From Prochlorococcus marinus bv. HNLC2 (GTDB taxonomy: Bacteria > Cyanobacteriota > Cyanobacteriia > PCC-6307 > Cyanobiaceae), in contig GL947595.1 of the NCBI GenBank assembly GCA_000218745.1, forward strand, positions 556,556-620,555: a stretch of 64,000 bases of DNA, given 5' to 3'. Under the pieces are notes generated by a model. That model was not told the origin of the DNA. It saw only the letters and a list, made by a program, of their open reading frames with translations, and did not search any database. Of this stretch, positions 36,098 to 44,419 are shown one piece after another. The position numbers and the translations under genes are program-made. Each line of letters starts with the position of its first letter. Positions within the stretch are counted from its first letter, which is position 1.

Positions 36098-36223
36098 AAG
36101 TCTTCAAAGTATTAAAGCACTTTCATTATAAAAAATTTAAAAATTCATCATAAAGATTATATTTGATATTTAAACACGAAAAGTTTCCAACAATGCTATC
36201 TTCAAATAGTTATTTTATAAATT

Positions 36224-36703
36224 ATGACTATTGATGTAAGCAATACTGAAATTGTAACCTCAGAAGGTAAGAGTCTGAAATTAGGCGATTTCTCAGGACA
36301 AGTTTTGTTAATTGTAAACGTTGCAAGCTATTGCGGATTTACTATCCAATATGAAGATCTTCAAACTCTTCATGAAAAATATTCAGAAAAGGGTTTAAAA
36401 ATCCTTGCTTTCCCTTGTAATAACTTTGGTAATCAAGAACCTGATTCTCTAGATCAAATTCAAAGCTTTTGTTCATCAAAATTTAATGTCAAATTTGAAA
36501 TATTTGATAAAGTTAATGCCAAGGGCGATACAACTGAACCATATACTACTCTCAATAAAACAGAACCTTCTGGAGATGTTGAATGGAATTTTGAAAAATT
36601 TTTAATAGGTAAAGATAGTAAAGTTATTGCAAGATTTAAGTCAGGAGTAAAGCCATTAGATGAAAATCTTGTTGCTGCTATAGAGGTAGCTTTAGATTAC
36701 TAA
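36224..36703 (+). CDS. Glutathione peroxidase (Cys type)
   Basis: 159 residues. The active site is NVASYCGFT with Cys near residue 37 in place of selenocysteine, then LAFPCNNFGNQEP and VEWNFEKFLI, supplying the Gln and Trp of the triad. It reduces peroxides, probably with thioredoxin or NADPH-linked donors as in cyanobacterial Gpx proteins. Cytoplasmic. Confidence 0.92.
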   Translation: MTIDVSNTEIVTSEGKSLKLGDFSGQVLLIVNVASYCGFTIQYEDLQTLHEKYSEKGLKILAFPCNNFGNQEPDSLDQIQSFCSSKFNVKFEIFDKVNAKGDTTEPYTTLNKTEPSGDVEWNFEKFLIGKDSKVIARFKSGVKPLDENLVAAIEVALDY

Positions 36704-36708
36704 TTTAG

Positions 36709-36882
36709 CTAAGAAGTTTCTTTGTCATATAAACCAAATTCTCTAAGTTTTTCGTAAAATTTATGATCGCTGAGAGTAAGTATATAATTCTTCATGCTGA
36801 TATATTCATCAATGCTTTCTAATTTAGAATTATTGCAGAAGTGAAGCCTAGTTAGGAAATTAGCTAAAGACTCTTTATTCAT
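36709..36882 (-). CDS. Small soluble protein, unknown
   Basis: 57 residues from the ATG at 36882: MNKESLANFLTRLHFCNNSK, then LESIDEYISMKNYILTLSDH and KFYEKLREFGLYDKETS. The middle resembles Nif11-like or other short helical leader-type proteins, but I cannot assign it. It converges with gpx, 5 bp from its stop. Confidence 0.55.
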   Translation of the reverse strand: MNKESLANFLTRLHFCNNSKLESIDEYISMKNYILTLSDHKFYEKLREFGLYDKETS

Positions 36883-37013
36883 TTTTAATAAATAATTTAA
36901 AATTTAATTGATTTTGAGAAATATTCAACCAAAATTCACTAAAGTCACATAAATAATATATAAATTAATCATTTGAATAGATGTACTTTCATTAAACTTC
37001 ACTGAAATATATC

Positions 37014-37788
37014 TTATTTATTTAATATTATCAGGATCTTTATCTTTCTTTGTTTGCGTTTTTTTTGTTTGGTTTTCTTTTTTGGAGTTTTTTCTTTAGT
37101 TTTAACAGATCTCTTCCTATTAACCTTTTTCTCCCCTTCTAGATTTATAGGTATTGCTTTCATTGTTTTTGTTGACTTATCGTTATTCTTAGAGCTTTCT
37201 ACCTCTTTCTCTTCTAAAACTGGAGCTTCTTCCTCTTTCTCTTCTAAAACTGGAGCTTCTTCCTCTTTCTCTTCTAAAACTGGAGCTTCTCCTCTTTCTC
37301 TTCTAAAACTGGAGCTTCTTCCTCTTTCTCTTCTAAAACTGGAGCTTCTGCCTCTTTCTCTTCTAAAACTGGAGCTTCTGCCTCTTTCTCTTCTAAAACT
37401 GGAGCTTCTTCCTCTTTCTCTTCTAAAACTGGAGCTTCTGCCTCTTTCTCTTCTAAAACTGGAGCTTCTACCTCTTTCTCTTCTAAAACTGGAGCTTCTG
37501 CCTCTTTCTCTTCTAAAACTGGAGCTTCTGCCTCTTTCTCTTCTAAAACTGGAGCTTCTCCTCTTTCTCTTCTAAAACTGGAGCTTCTTCCTCTTTCTCT
37601 TCTAAAACTGGAGCTTCTACCTCTTTCTCTTCTTTTATAACTTTATAATTCTTTTCATCATTAAGTAGAAACTTTATAAAACCAGGAAAAGAATTTAAAA
37701 GCTTTTCAATTCTTTTTGGGCCTAATATGAAAAGGAAGATTATTAAAAGTATAAAGATTTCAGGAGAGTTTAATCCAAAAATTGTCAT
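37014..37788 (-). CDS. TatA/TatB-like protein with long acidic repeat, frameshifted
   Basis: From the ATG at 37788 the start MTIFGLNSPEIFILLIIFLF with ILGPKRIEKLLNSFPGF is the TatA/B pattern: one helix, then G-P and an amphipathic helix. The C-terminal region is a tandem repeat of EEAPVLEEKE type, followed by a basic tail (PKKKTKQKKRK). Two of the 30-bp copies (37291-37319 and 37560-37588) are 29 bp, so the frame shifts and the present protein ends at 37543. Adding one base to each restores a protein of about 255 residues. A further base in the A8 run near 37060 would change the last residues to DKDPDNIK. Either repeat slippage or sequence error. Confidence 0.75.
37201..37632. repeat. 30-bp tandem repeat, about 14 copies, in coding frame
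   Basis: Fourteen near-identical copies (37201-37618) plus a partial copy, with only the last codon of the unit varying (Glu, Ala or Val). Twelve are 30 bp and two (37291-37319, 37560-37588) are 29 bp. On the minus strand each 30-bp unit encodes ten residues such as EEAPVLEEKE. The same DNA read on the plus strand gives an open LPLSLLKLEL frame, which is a shadow. Confidence 0.95.
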
Positions 37789-37832
37789 AATATAATTTTT
37801 TAACACATATTAGTATAAGTTTAATAATTAAA

Positions 37833-38228
37833 CTAATTATTTTCAAAAGCAGGAAGATATAACTCTCTGTTAGAAGCTATAATACCCTCCTCTTTAAAGA
37901 AAATTTCTAATTCCTCAAGTTCATCTATATCAACAAAATCACCGCAATTTTCATTGATGGTTTTAGAAGTAAAAGACCATAAATCATCAAGATATTGTTT
38001 ATCGTCTGGAAAGGCAACAAATTTTAAATAAGTATTATTAAGAGCATATTCACTAGCAGTTTCAGAATTTACACCACCTGTCTTAGCTTCACAAAAAACT
38101 TTGGCAAACCTTTTTCCTACGGAAGTTTGCGCACTAGTTAAATCGATATTACTTTCTAACGCAAAAGTTTTAATTGGTGCTGTTAGTAGTAAAAAAGACA
38201 ATAAAAATGAAAATAGTCTAAAAAGCAA
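37833..38228 (-). CDS. Secreted protein of a local Cys-containing family, member 2
   Basis: 131 residues. A signal peptide (MLFRLFSFLLSFLLLTAPIK, cleavage near TFA) precedes a mature part with GKRFAKVFCEAKTGGVNSET and a second Cys in TINENCGDFVD, then an acidic EELEELEIFFKEE end. It shares this plan with the proteins at 17484 and 54347. A disulfide in an extracytoplasmic helical protein is likely; the role is unknown. Confidence 0.7.
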   Translation of the reverse strand: MLFRLFSFLLSFLLLTAPIKTFALESNIDLTSAQTSVGKRFAKVFCEAKTGGVNSETASEYALNNTYLKFVAFPDDKQYLDDLWSFTSKTINENCGDFVDIDELEELEIFFKEEGIIASNRELYLPAFENN

Positions 38229-38449
38229 ATTAAATAAAATTTATATACTTAAACTAGCAAAAAGTAATACTCAATTTGGTATATTTTTAAAAATAAAATT
38301 ATTTTCACATAAATAAATAACCTTATTATTGTTTGATAAAAAATAAGATATAACCATATAATTAAAAAATTACTATAGATTCAACAAATTTTTATTGATT
38401 TCTAAATGTATTTAGAAATCTTTTCAATTATTTTTATAATTTTATTTTA

Positions 38450-39466
38450 ATGAACTCGCCATTAAAGTTAAAGGGAAAAGGAATATCTCGCATTATTAAT
38501 AGCAGGGTTATTCAATCACCATTGGCTGGTGTCACTGATCATATATTCAGAAGATATGTTCGAAGATGGGCTCCAAACTCATTATTATTTACTGAGATGG
38601 TAAACGCTTCAAGTTTAAATTTAGGTTACGGATTACAAAAAGTTAATCAACTCAAAAATGAAGATGGACCGGTTGGCATCCAATTATTTGATAATAATTT
38701 ATATTCTATAAGGGAAGCAGCCCTGGAATCTGAGGATTCTGGAGCATATATTATCGATATCAATATGGGTTGTCCAGTAAAAAAGATTGCCAAGAAAGGA
38801 GGAGGAAGCGCTCTTATAAACAATCCAAAATTAGCTGTAAACATAGTAAAAATAATATCTAAAGCGGTAAGAATACCAGTAAGCGTAAAAACAAGAATTG
38901 GATGGTCAAATGAAGATAAAAATATTGAAGATTTCCTTTTGAGACTTCAAGATGCAGGAGCTAATATGATAACCATACATGGTCGCTCAAGAGAGCAAGG
39001 ATTTTCTGGTTCAGCCAATTGGGAAATTATTGGAGAATTAAAAGAAAAATTGGATATTCCGATAATAGCTAATGGTGATATATGTAATGGTAGAGATGCG
39101 ATCGAATGTCTCAAAATAACCAAAGCAGATGGCGTAATGATTGGGCGTGGGGTTCTAGGTGCGCCATGGATAATAGGTGAAATCGATTCAGTGTTAAATG
39201 GGTGTAAAAATTTCAATATTCCAAACGTTGAAGACAAATTAAATTTACTAATTGAACATATTGACGATTTGGTTGAAGAGAAAGGTAATCATGGTCTATT
39301 AATTGCTAGAAAGCATATTAGTTGGACATGTAAAGACTTTTGTGGAGCTAAAGAATTGAGGAATAGATTAGTAAGAGCTAATACATCCAAAGAGGTAAAA
39401 GAACTTTTACTAAATAAAATAGATTTTTTAAAAAATAATAATTATTCGCAAAATCAACTAAGATAA
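38450..39466 (+). CDS. dus: tRNA-dihydrouridine synthase
   Basis: 338 residues, an FMN-dependent TIM barrel. PLAGVTDHIFRR, GPVGIQLFD, IDINMGCPVKKIAKKGGGSA (catalytic Cys), then VSVKTRIGW, TIHGRSREQ, IIANGDI and VMIGRGVLGAPW are all in order. It reduces uridines in the D-loop of tRNAs. Which Dus class cannot be settled by eye. The small DUF2470 gene follows 19 bp downstream. Confidence 0.93.
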   Translation: MNSPLKLKGKGISRIINSRVIQSPLAGVTDHIFRRYVRRWAPNSLLFTEMVNASSLNLGYGLQKVNQLKNEDGPVGIQLFDNNLYSIREAALESEDSGAYIIDINMGCPVKKIAKKGGGSALINNPKLAVNIVKIISKAVRIPVSVKTRIGWSNEDKNIEDFLLRLQDAGANMITIHGRSREQGFSGSANWEIIGELKEKLDIPIIANGDICNGRDAIECLKITKADGVMIGRGVLGAPWIIGEIDSVLNGCKNFNIPNVEDKLNLLIEHIDDLVEEKGNHGLLIARKHISWTCKDFCGAKELRNRLVRANTSKEVKELLLNKIDFLKNNNYSQNQLR

Positions 39467-39485
39467 CTATGAGTTTTTTTTTTTA

Positions 39486-39740
39486 ATGAAATCAGTTAGT
39501 AAAAAAACAAGTGATAGAGTTTGCAATCATATGAATAATGATCATTTAGAGTCTGTTCATAACTATTTAAGACACTTTTGCAACGTAAATAACTTTAAGC
39601 ACGCGAGGATGGAGGAAATAACAAGTAAATCTTTAAAAATTAAATATGATGATAAGGTTGCTATTATTGATTTTGAAAAAGAAATTTCAGAAGAAGATAT
39701 TCATGATACTTTGGTAAAAATGGCCAAACAAATAAAATAA
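39486..39740 (+). CDS. DUF2470 domain protein
   Basis: 84 residues: RVCNHMNNDHLESVHNYLRH, then HARMEEITSKSLKIKYDDK and IHDTLVKMAKQIK, the single DUF2470 domain. Related domains occur in heme-binding or heme-oxygenase-like proteins and in chloroplast proteins; the HMN-x-DH motif could bind heme or metal. Same strand as dus. Role unknown. Confidence 0.85.
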   Translation: MKSVSKKTSDRVCNHMNNDHLESVHNYLRHFCNVNNFKHARMEEITSKSLKIKYDDKVAIIDFEKEISEEDIHDTLVKMAKQIK

Positions 39741-39765
39741 GTTTTTATTCAAAATTCAATTTCTA

Positions 39766-39936
39766 TTAAGAAAATTTATTATTTTCATAATAATCAGTTA
39801 TTTTTTTACAATCTTCAAAAGAAAGCATACTTAATCTAGAAGTTGCATTTAAATTTAAAATTGTGCAAATTGATATTACATCAGAACATTCTGCCCCTAA
39901 AGCCTCTGCTAATTCTAAGACTCTTAAACCCTTCAC
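39766..39936 (-). CDS. Mini-protein with IF-2 N-terminal-like domain
   Basis: 56 residues from a GTG at 39936: KGLRVLELAEALGAECSDVI, then NATSRLSMLSFEDCKKITDY. This is the short three-helix domain found in the N-terminal region of translation initiation factor IF-2, here as a complete protein. Two extra Cys. It could bind nucleic acid or a partner. Role unknown. Confidence 0.6.
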   Translation of the reverse strand: MKGLRVLELAEALGAECSDVISICTILNLNATSRLSMLSFEDCKKITDYYENNKFS

Positions 39937-39973
39937 TTTATTTTATAAGAACCAATTTATGTTGAATATATTA

Positions 39974-40210
39974 TCAATGCGCCGCATTCTTTCCTAAACC
40001 TGCCACAAATGGGAAGGTTTGTTCATCTCCAAAGATATCATCTTTATTTAAGTTAGATTTCGAAGAATCATCATTAACCTTATTATCCTTTGTACCGTCT
40101 ATTTGCATATTTTCATTACTAATTACATTTTCTTCTAAGGTATTAGCAATTTGTGAATTGGTGAATAATGAGATTATTAATACTAAGAATATTGAAATAA
40201 ATTTTTTCAT
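39974..40210 (-). CDS. Small secreted protein, unknown
   Basis: 78 residues. Signal peptide MKKFISIFLVLIISLFTNSQ (cleavage near IAN), an acidic Ser/Asn/Asp spacer, and a distinct C-terminal block FGDEQTFPFVAGLGKNAAH. The compact, non-random tail after a disordered spacer suggests a binding peptide. Not recognised. Confidence 0.6.
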   Translation of the reverse strand: MKKFISIFLVLIISLFTNSQIANTLEENVISNENMQIDGTKDNKVNDDSSKSNLNKDDIFGDEQTFPFVAGLGKNAAH

Positions 40211-40290
40211 AATTCAAGCCTCAAATTAGTATAAATTCTATTTCTTTATAGGTTTTCAGTAAAGTTTTTAGTATTTAAGACTTACTTTAG

Positions 40291-40656
40291 TTATATCTCT
40301 GGAAAACCACTATGAAGTCCATAAGTAATAATTGTAAAACTAGCAAATGCTACACCTAGAGTAACAATAGTATATAACCTATCTAATTTCAGGTTATTTA
40401 ACCTTCCAAAGTCAGCAACAACTAATGATTTCATAGAGTATTTCTTTCTATCAGGTAAGCTATCGTTATTTAAATTAATAACGGACCCTAGAATTGGTTG
40501 TGTTTCTAATTCTTCATTAGATTTATCCAACGCATTTCCTGCATCCTCTTTAAATATTCGTGGGAACATGTAAACGTGCCATAAAGTTATTACTGCTACC
40601 CAAAAAACAACACTAACTCCAGCGATACCAAAAATAAAAAATTTAAAAAAATCCAT
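40291..40656 (-). CDS. Two-span membrane protein, unknown
   Basis: 121 residues. One helix at the N-terminus (FFKFFIFGIAGVSVVFWVAV) with a WHVYMFPRIFK exit, a soluble loop of about 55 residues, and a second helix (YTIVTLGVAFASFTIITYGL). The less extreme base composition suggests conservation. Not recognised. Confidence 0.6.
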   Translation of the reverse strand: MDFFKFFIFGIAGVSVVFWVAVITLWHVYMFPRIFKEDAGNALDKSNEELETQPILGSVINLNNDSLPDRKKYSMKSLVVADFGRLNNLKLDRLYTIVTLGVAFASFTIITYGLHSGFPEI

Positions 40657-40959
40657 CTATCTACAAGTTATTTTTAATAATTATAAAGCTTTAGATTGTC
40701 TAACTGCATTTATCTTAATACTATCGTTGCACACAAGTTAAAAGATTACTAATGTATTAATTTAATCAAAATAAATATACTTTATTTCTAACATTTAAAT
40801 TAGGATCTTATTTGAGGTAAATAAAGCGTTTTAAATATTATTTACTTAATGCTTCTAGTCTGATAAAAATATTTATGCAAAATAAAAAATAGTAATTATC
40901 AAATAAAAATTTCAAAAGAATTTTATAACATTAATACCTCTTAGTTTAAAAATAAATAT
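40657..40959. other. Gene-free AT-rich stretch
   Basis: About 300 bases between two minus-strand genes. I see no reading frame with coding character, no repeat and no clear terminator. It should contain the promoter of the gene at 40291. Confidence 0.6.
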
Positions 40960-41121
40960 TTATTTAGTTAATTTATTTTTATTCATAAATCTAACTAAAA
41001 AGCATATAAATAATATTATTAGAATAGGGTAAGTGAATTCAATTAGAAACGTATAAATAAAATAGGCAGCCAATGGAAAGAGACATGCTCTTTTGAAATT
41101 TATTTTTTGCTGTGTTGTCAT
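40960..41121 (-). CDS. Small membrane protein, unknown
   Basis: 53 residues from the ATG at 41121: MTTQQKINFKRACLFPLAAY, then two close hydrophobic stretches (FIYTFLIEFTYPILIILFIC) and a basic end MNKNKLTK. Not recognised. Confidence 0.5.
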   Translation of the reverse strand: MTTQQKINFKRACLFPLAAYFIYTFLIEFTYPILIILFICFLVRFMNKNKLTK

Positions 41122-41291
41122 TTTTTTCCAATTCAAATACTCTCGCCACTGAAATATTTTTTTATTCTTCTATTTTTATTATTTTTTTTAAACATTTCTC
41201 AATAATTAAAATATATTTTATTTTACATAATAGGAGATTTTAGATGATTTACTATTGATAATAAAATCTTTCTATAAATAAAAGGTTATTT

Positions 41292-41720
41292 ATGTCTAGA
41301 AGAAATCACTGGATAATAAGAAAGGAAGTTATGCCTCAACATACAGATCATGCAGGGGTATTGTGGCATGGATATTATTTAAATTGGTTGGAAGAGGCCA
41401 GAATAGATGCATTATCCAAAGTAGGAATAAAATACATAGATTTAATTAAAGATGGATACGAAATGCCCGTTGTAAGTATAGAGATTAAATATAAATCACC
41501 CATATTACATGGAGAAGAAATATTAATTGAAAGCGAATTTGTAATTAACGAAAGTCCGAGAATTAAAATAAATTCTAATTTCATCGGGATAAACAATATT
41601 ATTACGACTTCATCAAGTATAGATTTAGTTTTAATAAATAAAGAAAATTTTTCTATTGTTAGAAAAAAGCCGAAATTTTTCTTGGAAGCTTTAAACAAAT
41701 TAAAAAATGGTCCAAAATAG
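41292..41720 (+). CDS. Hotdog-fold acyl-CoA thioesterase
   Basis: 142 residues. MPQHTDHAGVLWHGYYLNWL carries the catalytic Asp and the conserved His-Gly-x-Tyr of YbgC/DHNA-CoA hydrolase type 4HBT enzymes, followed by EARIDAL and VVSIEIKYKSPI. In cyanobacteria this family includes the DHNA-CoA hydrolase of phylloquinone synthesis; that assignment is plausible but not provable here. Confidence 0.85.
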   Translation: MSRRNHWIIRKEVMPQHTDHAGVLWHGYYLNWLEEARIDALSKVGIKYIDLIKDGYEMPVVSIEIKYKSPILHGEEILIESEFVINESPRIKINSNFIGINNIITTSSSIDLVLINKENFSIVRKKPKFFLEALNKLKNGPK

Positions 41721-41736
41721 ATAACAGTGATTACAA

Positions 41737-41961
41737 ATGTTTAATTTGAATATATTCCTATATTTTTACTATTTATCTATAGTTGATTCTTATCAATATC
41801 ATATGGAATCAAACTATCAAGAAAAATCAATGTTGACAAATTTATTTACCGAAAATAAATTTTTAGGATGGTTAGGTCTATTTATAATTTTCTTTGCTGT
41901 CTTTGCAATTTTTGTCTTTCAGTTTCTTGAATGGGAAAGTAAAGACAATAATAAAAAGTGA
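41737..41961 (+). CDS. Small membrane protein, unknown
   Basis: Up to 74 residues from the ATG at 41737; an internal ATG at 41803 (MESNYQEKSMLTNLF) gives 52. One strong helix (FLGWLGLFIIFFAVFAIFVF) lies near the C-terminus, then a short charged tail EWESKDNNKK. The shorter form is more typical for the genome. Not recognised. Confidence 0.5.
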   Translation: MFNLNIFLYFYYLSIVDSYQYHMESNYQEKSMLTNLFTENKFLGWLGLFIIFFAVFAIFVFQFLEWESKDNNKK

Positions 41962-42003
41962 AATCTTTACATGCCTATAATTAAGAAAAAACTAGCTTAA
42001 CTA

Positions 42004-42255
42004 ATGGCCATTTATCTAAAGATTACTAATTCGACTGAAGTTGTTAAGAAAAAAACATCGAAATGGCTAAGCGACATAACACCAGAAAGAATAGATAGAA
42101 AACTAGTCGAGGATGAGGTAATTAAAGGGATAATAGATCAATTAACTTTGGAAGGTATTAAGGGTGAAATATCAGCCATAAGTGGATTTGAGGTGAAAGA
42201 TTCAACTTTAATTACAAAAAATAATTTTCTTGTTAGAAAAACTAAATCTTTTTAA
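42004..42255 (+). CDS. Small soluble protein, unknown
   Basis: 83 residues: MAIYLKITNSTEVVKKKTSK, then DITPERIDRKLVEDEVIKGI and a C-terminal FEVKDSTLITKNNFLVRK. Basic at both ends, alpha-beta. It is followed after 38 bp by the nuclease-like gene on the same strand. Not recognised. Confidence 0.55.
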   Translation: MAIYLKITNSTEVVKKKTSKWLSDITPERIDRKLVEDEVIKGIIDQLTLEGIKGEISAISGFEVKDSTLITKNNFLVRKTKSF

Positions 42256-42293
42256 TTAAACCTATTTGGATAATTTTTGAAACATAAAAATTT

Positions 42294-43154
42294 ATGGATC
42301 TATTTATTATTTTTCTTTTATTGATTATTTTGACAACTATTTTTATTAGTTATAACAAAATTAGTAAAAAGAAAAAATTGCAATTATGTTTAGAATCTAA
42401 TTTCTTTATCGAAGAAATAAAAAAAACAATTGAAAGGAATAAATTTAATCTTCTTGAAGAGAGAAAAAGATTGAAATCTATCGATGCTTATGGGAATGAG
42501 AATCTTAAAAGATGGTTTGGTAAGCCCCCAATAAATAAAAAAGAAATAAAATTTGATCTTTCTCAGAATGGATATGGATTTAAAGAGGGTATCCCTTACT
42601 TTTGGTTTAGAGAAATACTAAAAAGTTTTGAAAGCATAGACATTTTTTTTTCCAAATGGGAGCATTACATAAGAATTAATCCAATTATTAGGGATGAGAT
42701 CTTAGGTAAAGATAGAAAATTGCAATTTGAGGACTGGTATTTATTCATTGCCAGCATGGTCGAAAAATCATGTATTAATTTGATAGATGAATATAAATAT
42801 GAAAATAATCTTAATAATCAAAAAGGTATTGCATTTGAAAATCAGTGTATGAAAATTCTAATTTCAAAAGGCTGGCGAGTTGAAGAAACACCTAAATCCG
42901 GAGATCAAGGTATTGATTTAATTGCTTCGATTGAAAAATATAGACTTTGCATACAATGCAAAGACCATAAAAAGCCAATTGGGAACAAGGCAGTTCAAGA
43001 AGTTTCTGCTGGCAAAAAATATTGGAATGGGACTCACGCAATATTAGTCTCGCAGTCTGGATATACTAAATCCGCATACAAATTAGCTGCAGCGAATAAT
43101 GTTTTACTAATTAGTACTCTTGAATTAAATAATATTGTTTCCTTAATAACTTAG
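42294..43154 (+). CDS. Membrane-anchored Mrr-type restriction endonuclease-like protein
   Basis: 286 residues. Residues 2-22 are a membrane anchor (FIIFLLLIILTTIFISY). The C-terminal 100 residues form a PD-(D/E)xK nuclease of the Mrr_cat class: GIAFENQCMKILISKGW, GDQGIDLIASI and LCIQCKDHKKPIG carry the acidic and Q-x-K catalytic residues. Mrr proteins cut methylated or foreign DNA, but anchored forms occur as general nucleases. It overlaps the MAPEG gene by four bases at its 3' end. Confidence 0.85.
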   Translation: MDLFIIFLLLIILTTIFISYNKISKKKKLQLCLESNFFIEEIKKTIERNKFNLLEERKRLKSIDAYGNENLKRWFGKPPINKKEIKFDLSQNGYGFKEGIPYFWFREILKSFESIDIFFSKWEHYIRINPIIRDEILGKDRKLQFEDWYLFIASMVEKSCINLIDEYKYENNLNNQKGIAFENQCMKILISKGWRVEETPKSGDQGIDLIASIEKYRLCIQCKDHKKPIGNKAVQEVSAGKKYWNGTHAILVSQSGYTKSAYKLAAANNVLLISTLELNNIVSLIT

Positions 43155-43555
43155 AGAATTTGAAAAAGTGCTTCCTTGTAAAGAATAATTGTAGTAAGCA
43201 ATCCACTAGCCCAAAACAGACCCCTTGCCAGTGGCACATCAAATACATAAGCAAAAATATAAAACAACCTTAAAACGGGATGCGACAAAGCTGACAACAT
43301 AGATATATTTGAATCTGGTACGGTTATCAAACAAAACAAACAAGCAGGAGCATGTAATGAAATGCTTTCCCAACAATTCTGATGGCACCAAACTGCTCTT
43401 TTCCCAAATTCAGGTAATTTATCAAAAAATGCTCTTGGTGCTGACATGTTTTCTATAGAGTAGCCAGCCTTGATTCGTCCCAATGTCAAAGGAATTATGG
43501 AAACTAAAACCACAGCCGATGAAAGACAAAGACTCCAAGCAAAATGTAATTGCAT
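43151..43555 (-). CDS. MAPEG family membrane protein
   Basis: 134 residues with four predicted helices. A first-loop segment RAVWCHQNCWESISLHAPAC resembles the RA-x-x-A-x-x-N-x-x-E motif of the family, and RLFYIFAYVFDVPLARGLFW matches the C-terminal conserved block. MAPEG proteins are glutathione-linked transferases or peroxidases in membranes. The substrate is unknown. Convergent with the nuclease gene. Confidence 0.75.
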   Translation of the reverse strand: MQLHFAWSLCLSSAVVLVSIIPLTLGRIKAGYSIENMSAPRAFFDKLPEFGKRAVWCHQNCWESISLHAPACLFCLITVPDSNISMLSALSHPVLRLFYIFAYVFDVPLARGLFWASGLLTTIILYKEALFQIL

Positions 43556-43755
43556 TTTATTTAAATTATTTAGCTTAAGAATATATTTCTATTATCGTGT
43601 TTAATGCAAAATTCATAAAAATAATCTTACTTAGAAAATTATTTTATAAGTAATTTCAACAGTTAAGTTTTTTGATTATATTTTTGCCTAATAAAGGGAT
43701 TTAAATTTTAATTTTTAAAAGAGTTTATAATTTTTAGTTATCTTGAATATACTCT

Positions 43756-44052
43756 TTAATAGCTTTTAAATTGCATTGCTAATATAGCACCTAAGAAAAA
43801 CACTGTCGGGATTCCAAGAGCATTAACAGCTAAAGTTCTTACCGTAAAAACAGGATAACCTTCCTCAGGTCTACCAGATTCAGGAACCAAAGCAGAATCT
43901 TCCCAAACTTGATAATTTTTAAATGGAGCAACATCTTTTTTTGGTAACCCTAGAGGAGTAAGACGGAAAACATCCCACTTACCAAGCCAATAAACAGTTG
44001 ATATCCACGCAATTACTAGTGGAGCAATAACAAGAACTACCCTAAAATCCAT
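43756..44052 (-). CDS. Cytochrome b559 beta (PsbF)-like protein without the heme His
   Basis: 98 residues. The N-terminal part has one helix ([18 protein letters not shown]) and [12 protein letters not shown]. The C-terminal 34 residues, [17 protein letters not shown] then [13 protein letters not shown], closely match PsbF, the beta subunit of photosystem II cytochrome b559, but the heme ligand His (LAVH) is Asn here (LAVN, residue about 77). It therefore cannot bind b559 heme in the usual way. It is probably a photosystem-associated thylakoid protein; its own N-terminal half is not part of PsbF. Confidence 0.75.
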   Translation of the reverse strand: MDFRVVLVIAPLVIAWISTVYWLGKWDVFRLTPLGLPKKDVAPFKNYQVWEDSALVPESGRPEEGYPVFTVRTLAVNALGIPTVFFLGAILAMQFKSY

Positions 44053-44419
44053 TCAATAAAACAAATATGTAGGTTTATTCTCATATATTCCTCTTTTTAT
44101 TTCGGTTATTGTAAATTAATATTTATCTTTTTTAACATTTGAACATATTGATAAAACATTTTTTACAAGCAAAAAAAGGAAATTATTTAATTTGATTATT
44201 CAAATTATTCAAGGAATCTATGATATTGAATAAATTTTTTTAAAATATAACTGCTTAAAGAAAAAACAAAAATGTAAGGCAAAAATTTTTTAAATAAAAA
44301 GTCAATAAAGTATCTTGAATGCATTCACCTAAAAAAGCATTACCAATAAAACGATAAAAAGTGTTGAGCAAATATACTTACACTTGATATGCTATATTCT
44401 TCAAAGCTGAAGTAAACCT
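44053..44419. other. Gene-free AT-rich stretch
   Basis: About 370 bases between divergent genes. No reading frame of coding character, no repeat. Near 44390 the sequence GATATGCTATA could be a -10 element for the gene at 44420; this is a guess from position. Confidence 0.5.

Noticed and set aside
37054-37575. Long plus-strand open frame rich in PLSLLKLEL repeats
   Set aside because: It is the opposite-strand shadow of the minus-strand acidic coding repeat; the real start (TatA/B helix) is on the minus strand.
37201-37632. Regular 30-bp repeat array as a possible CRISPR
   Set aside because: Units are contiguous with no unique spacers and encode an in-frame peptide; no cas genes in the window.
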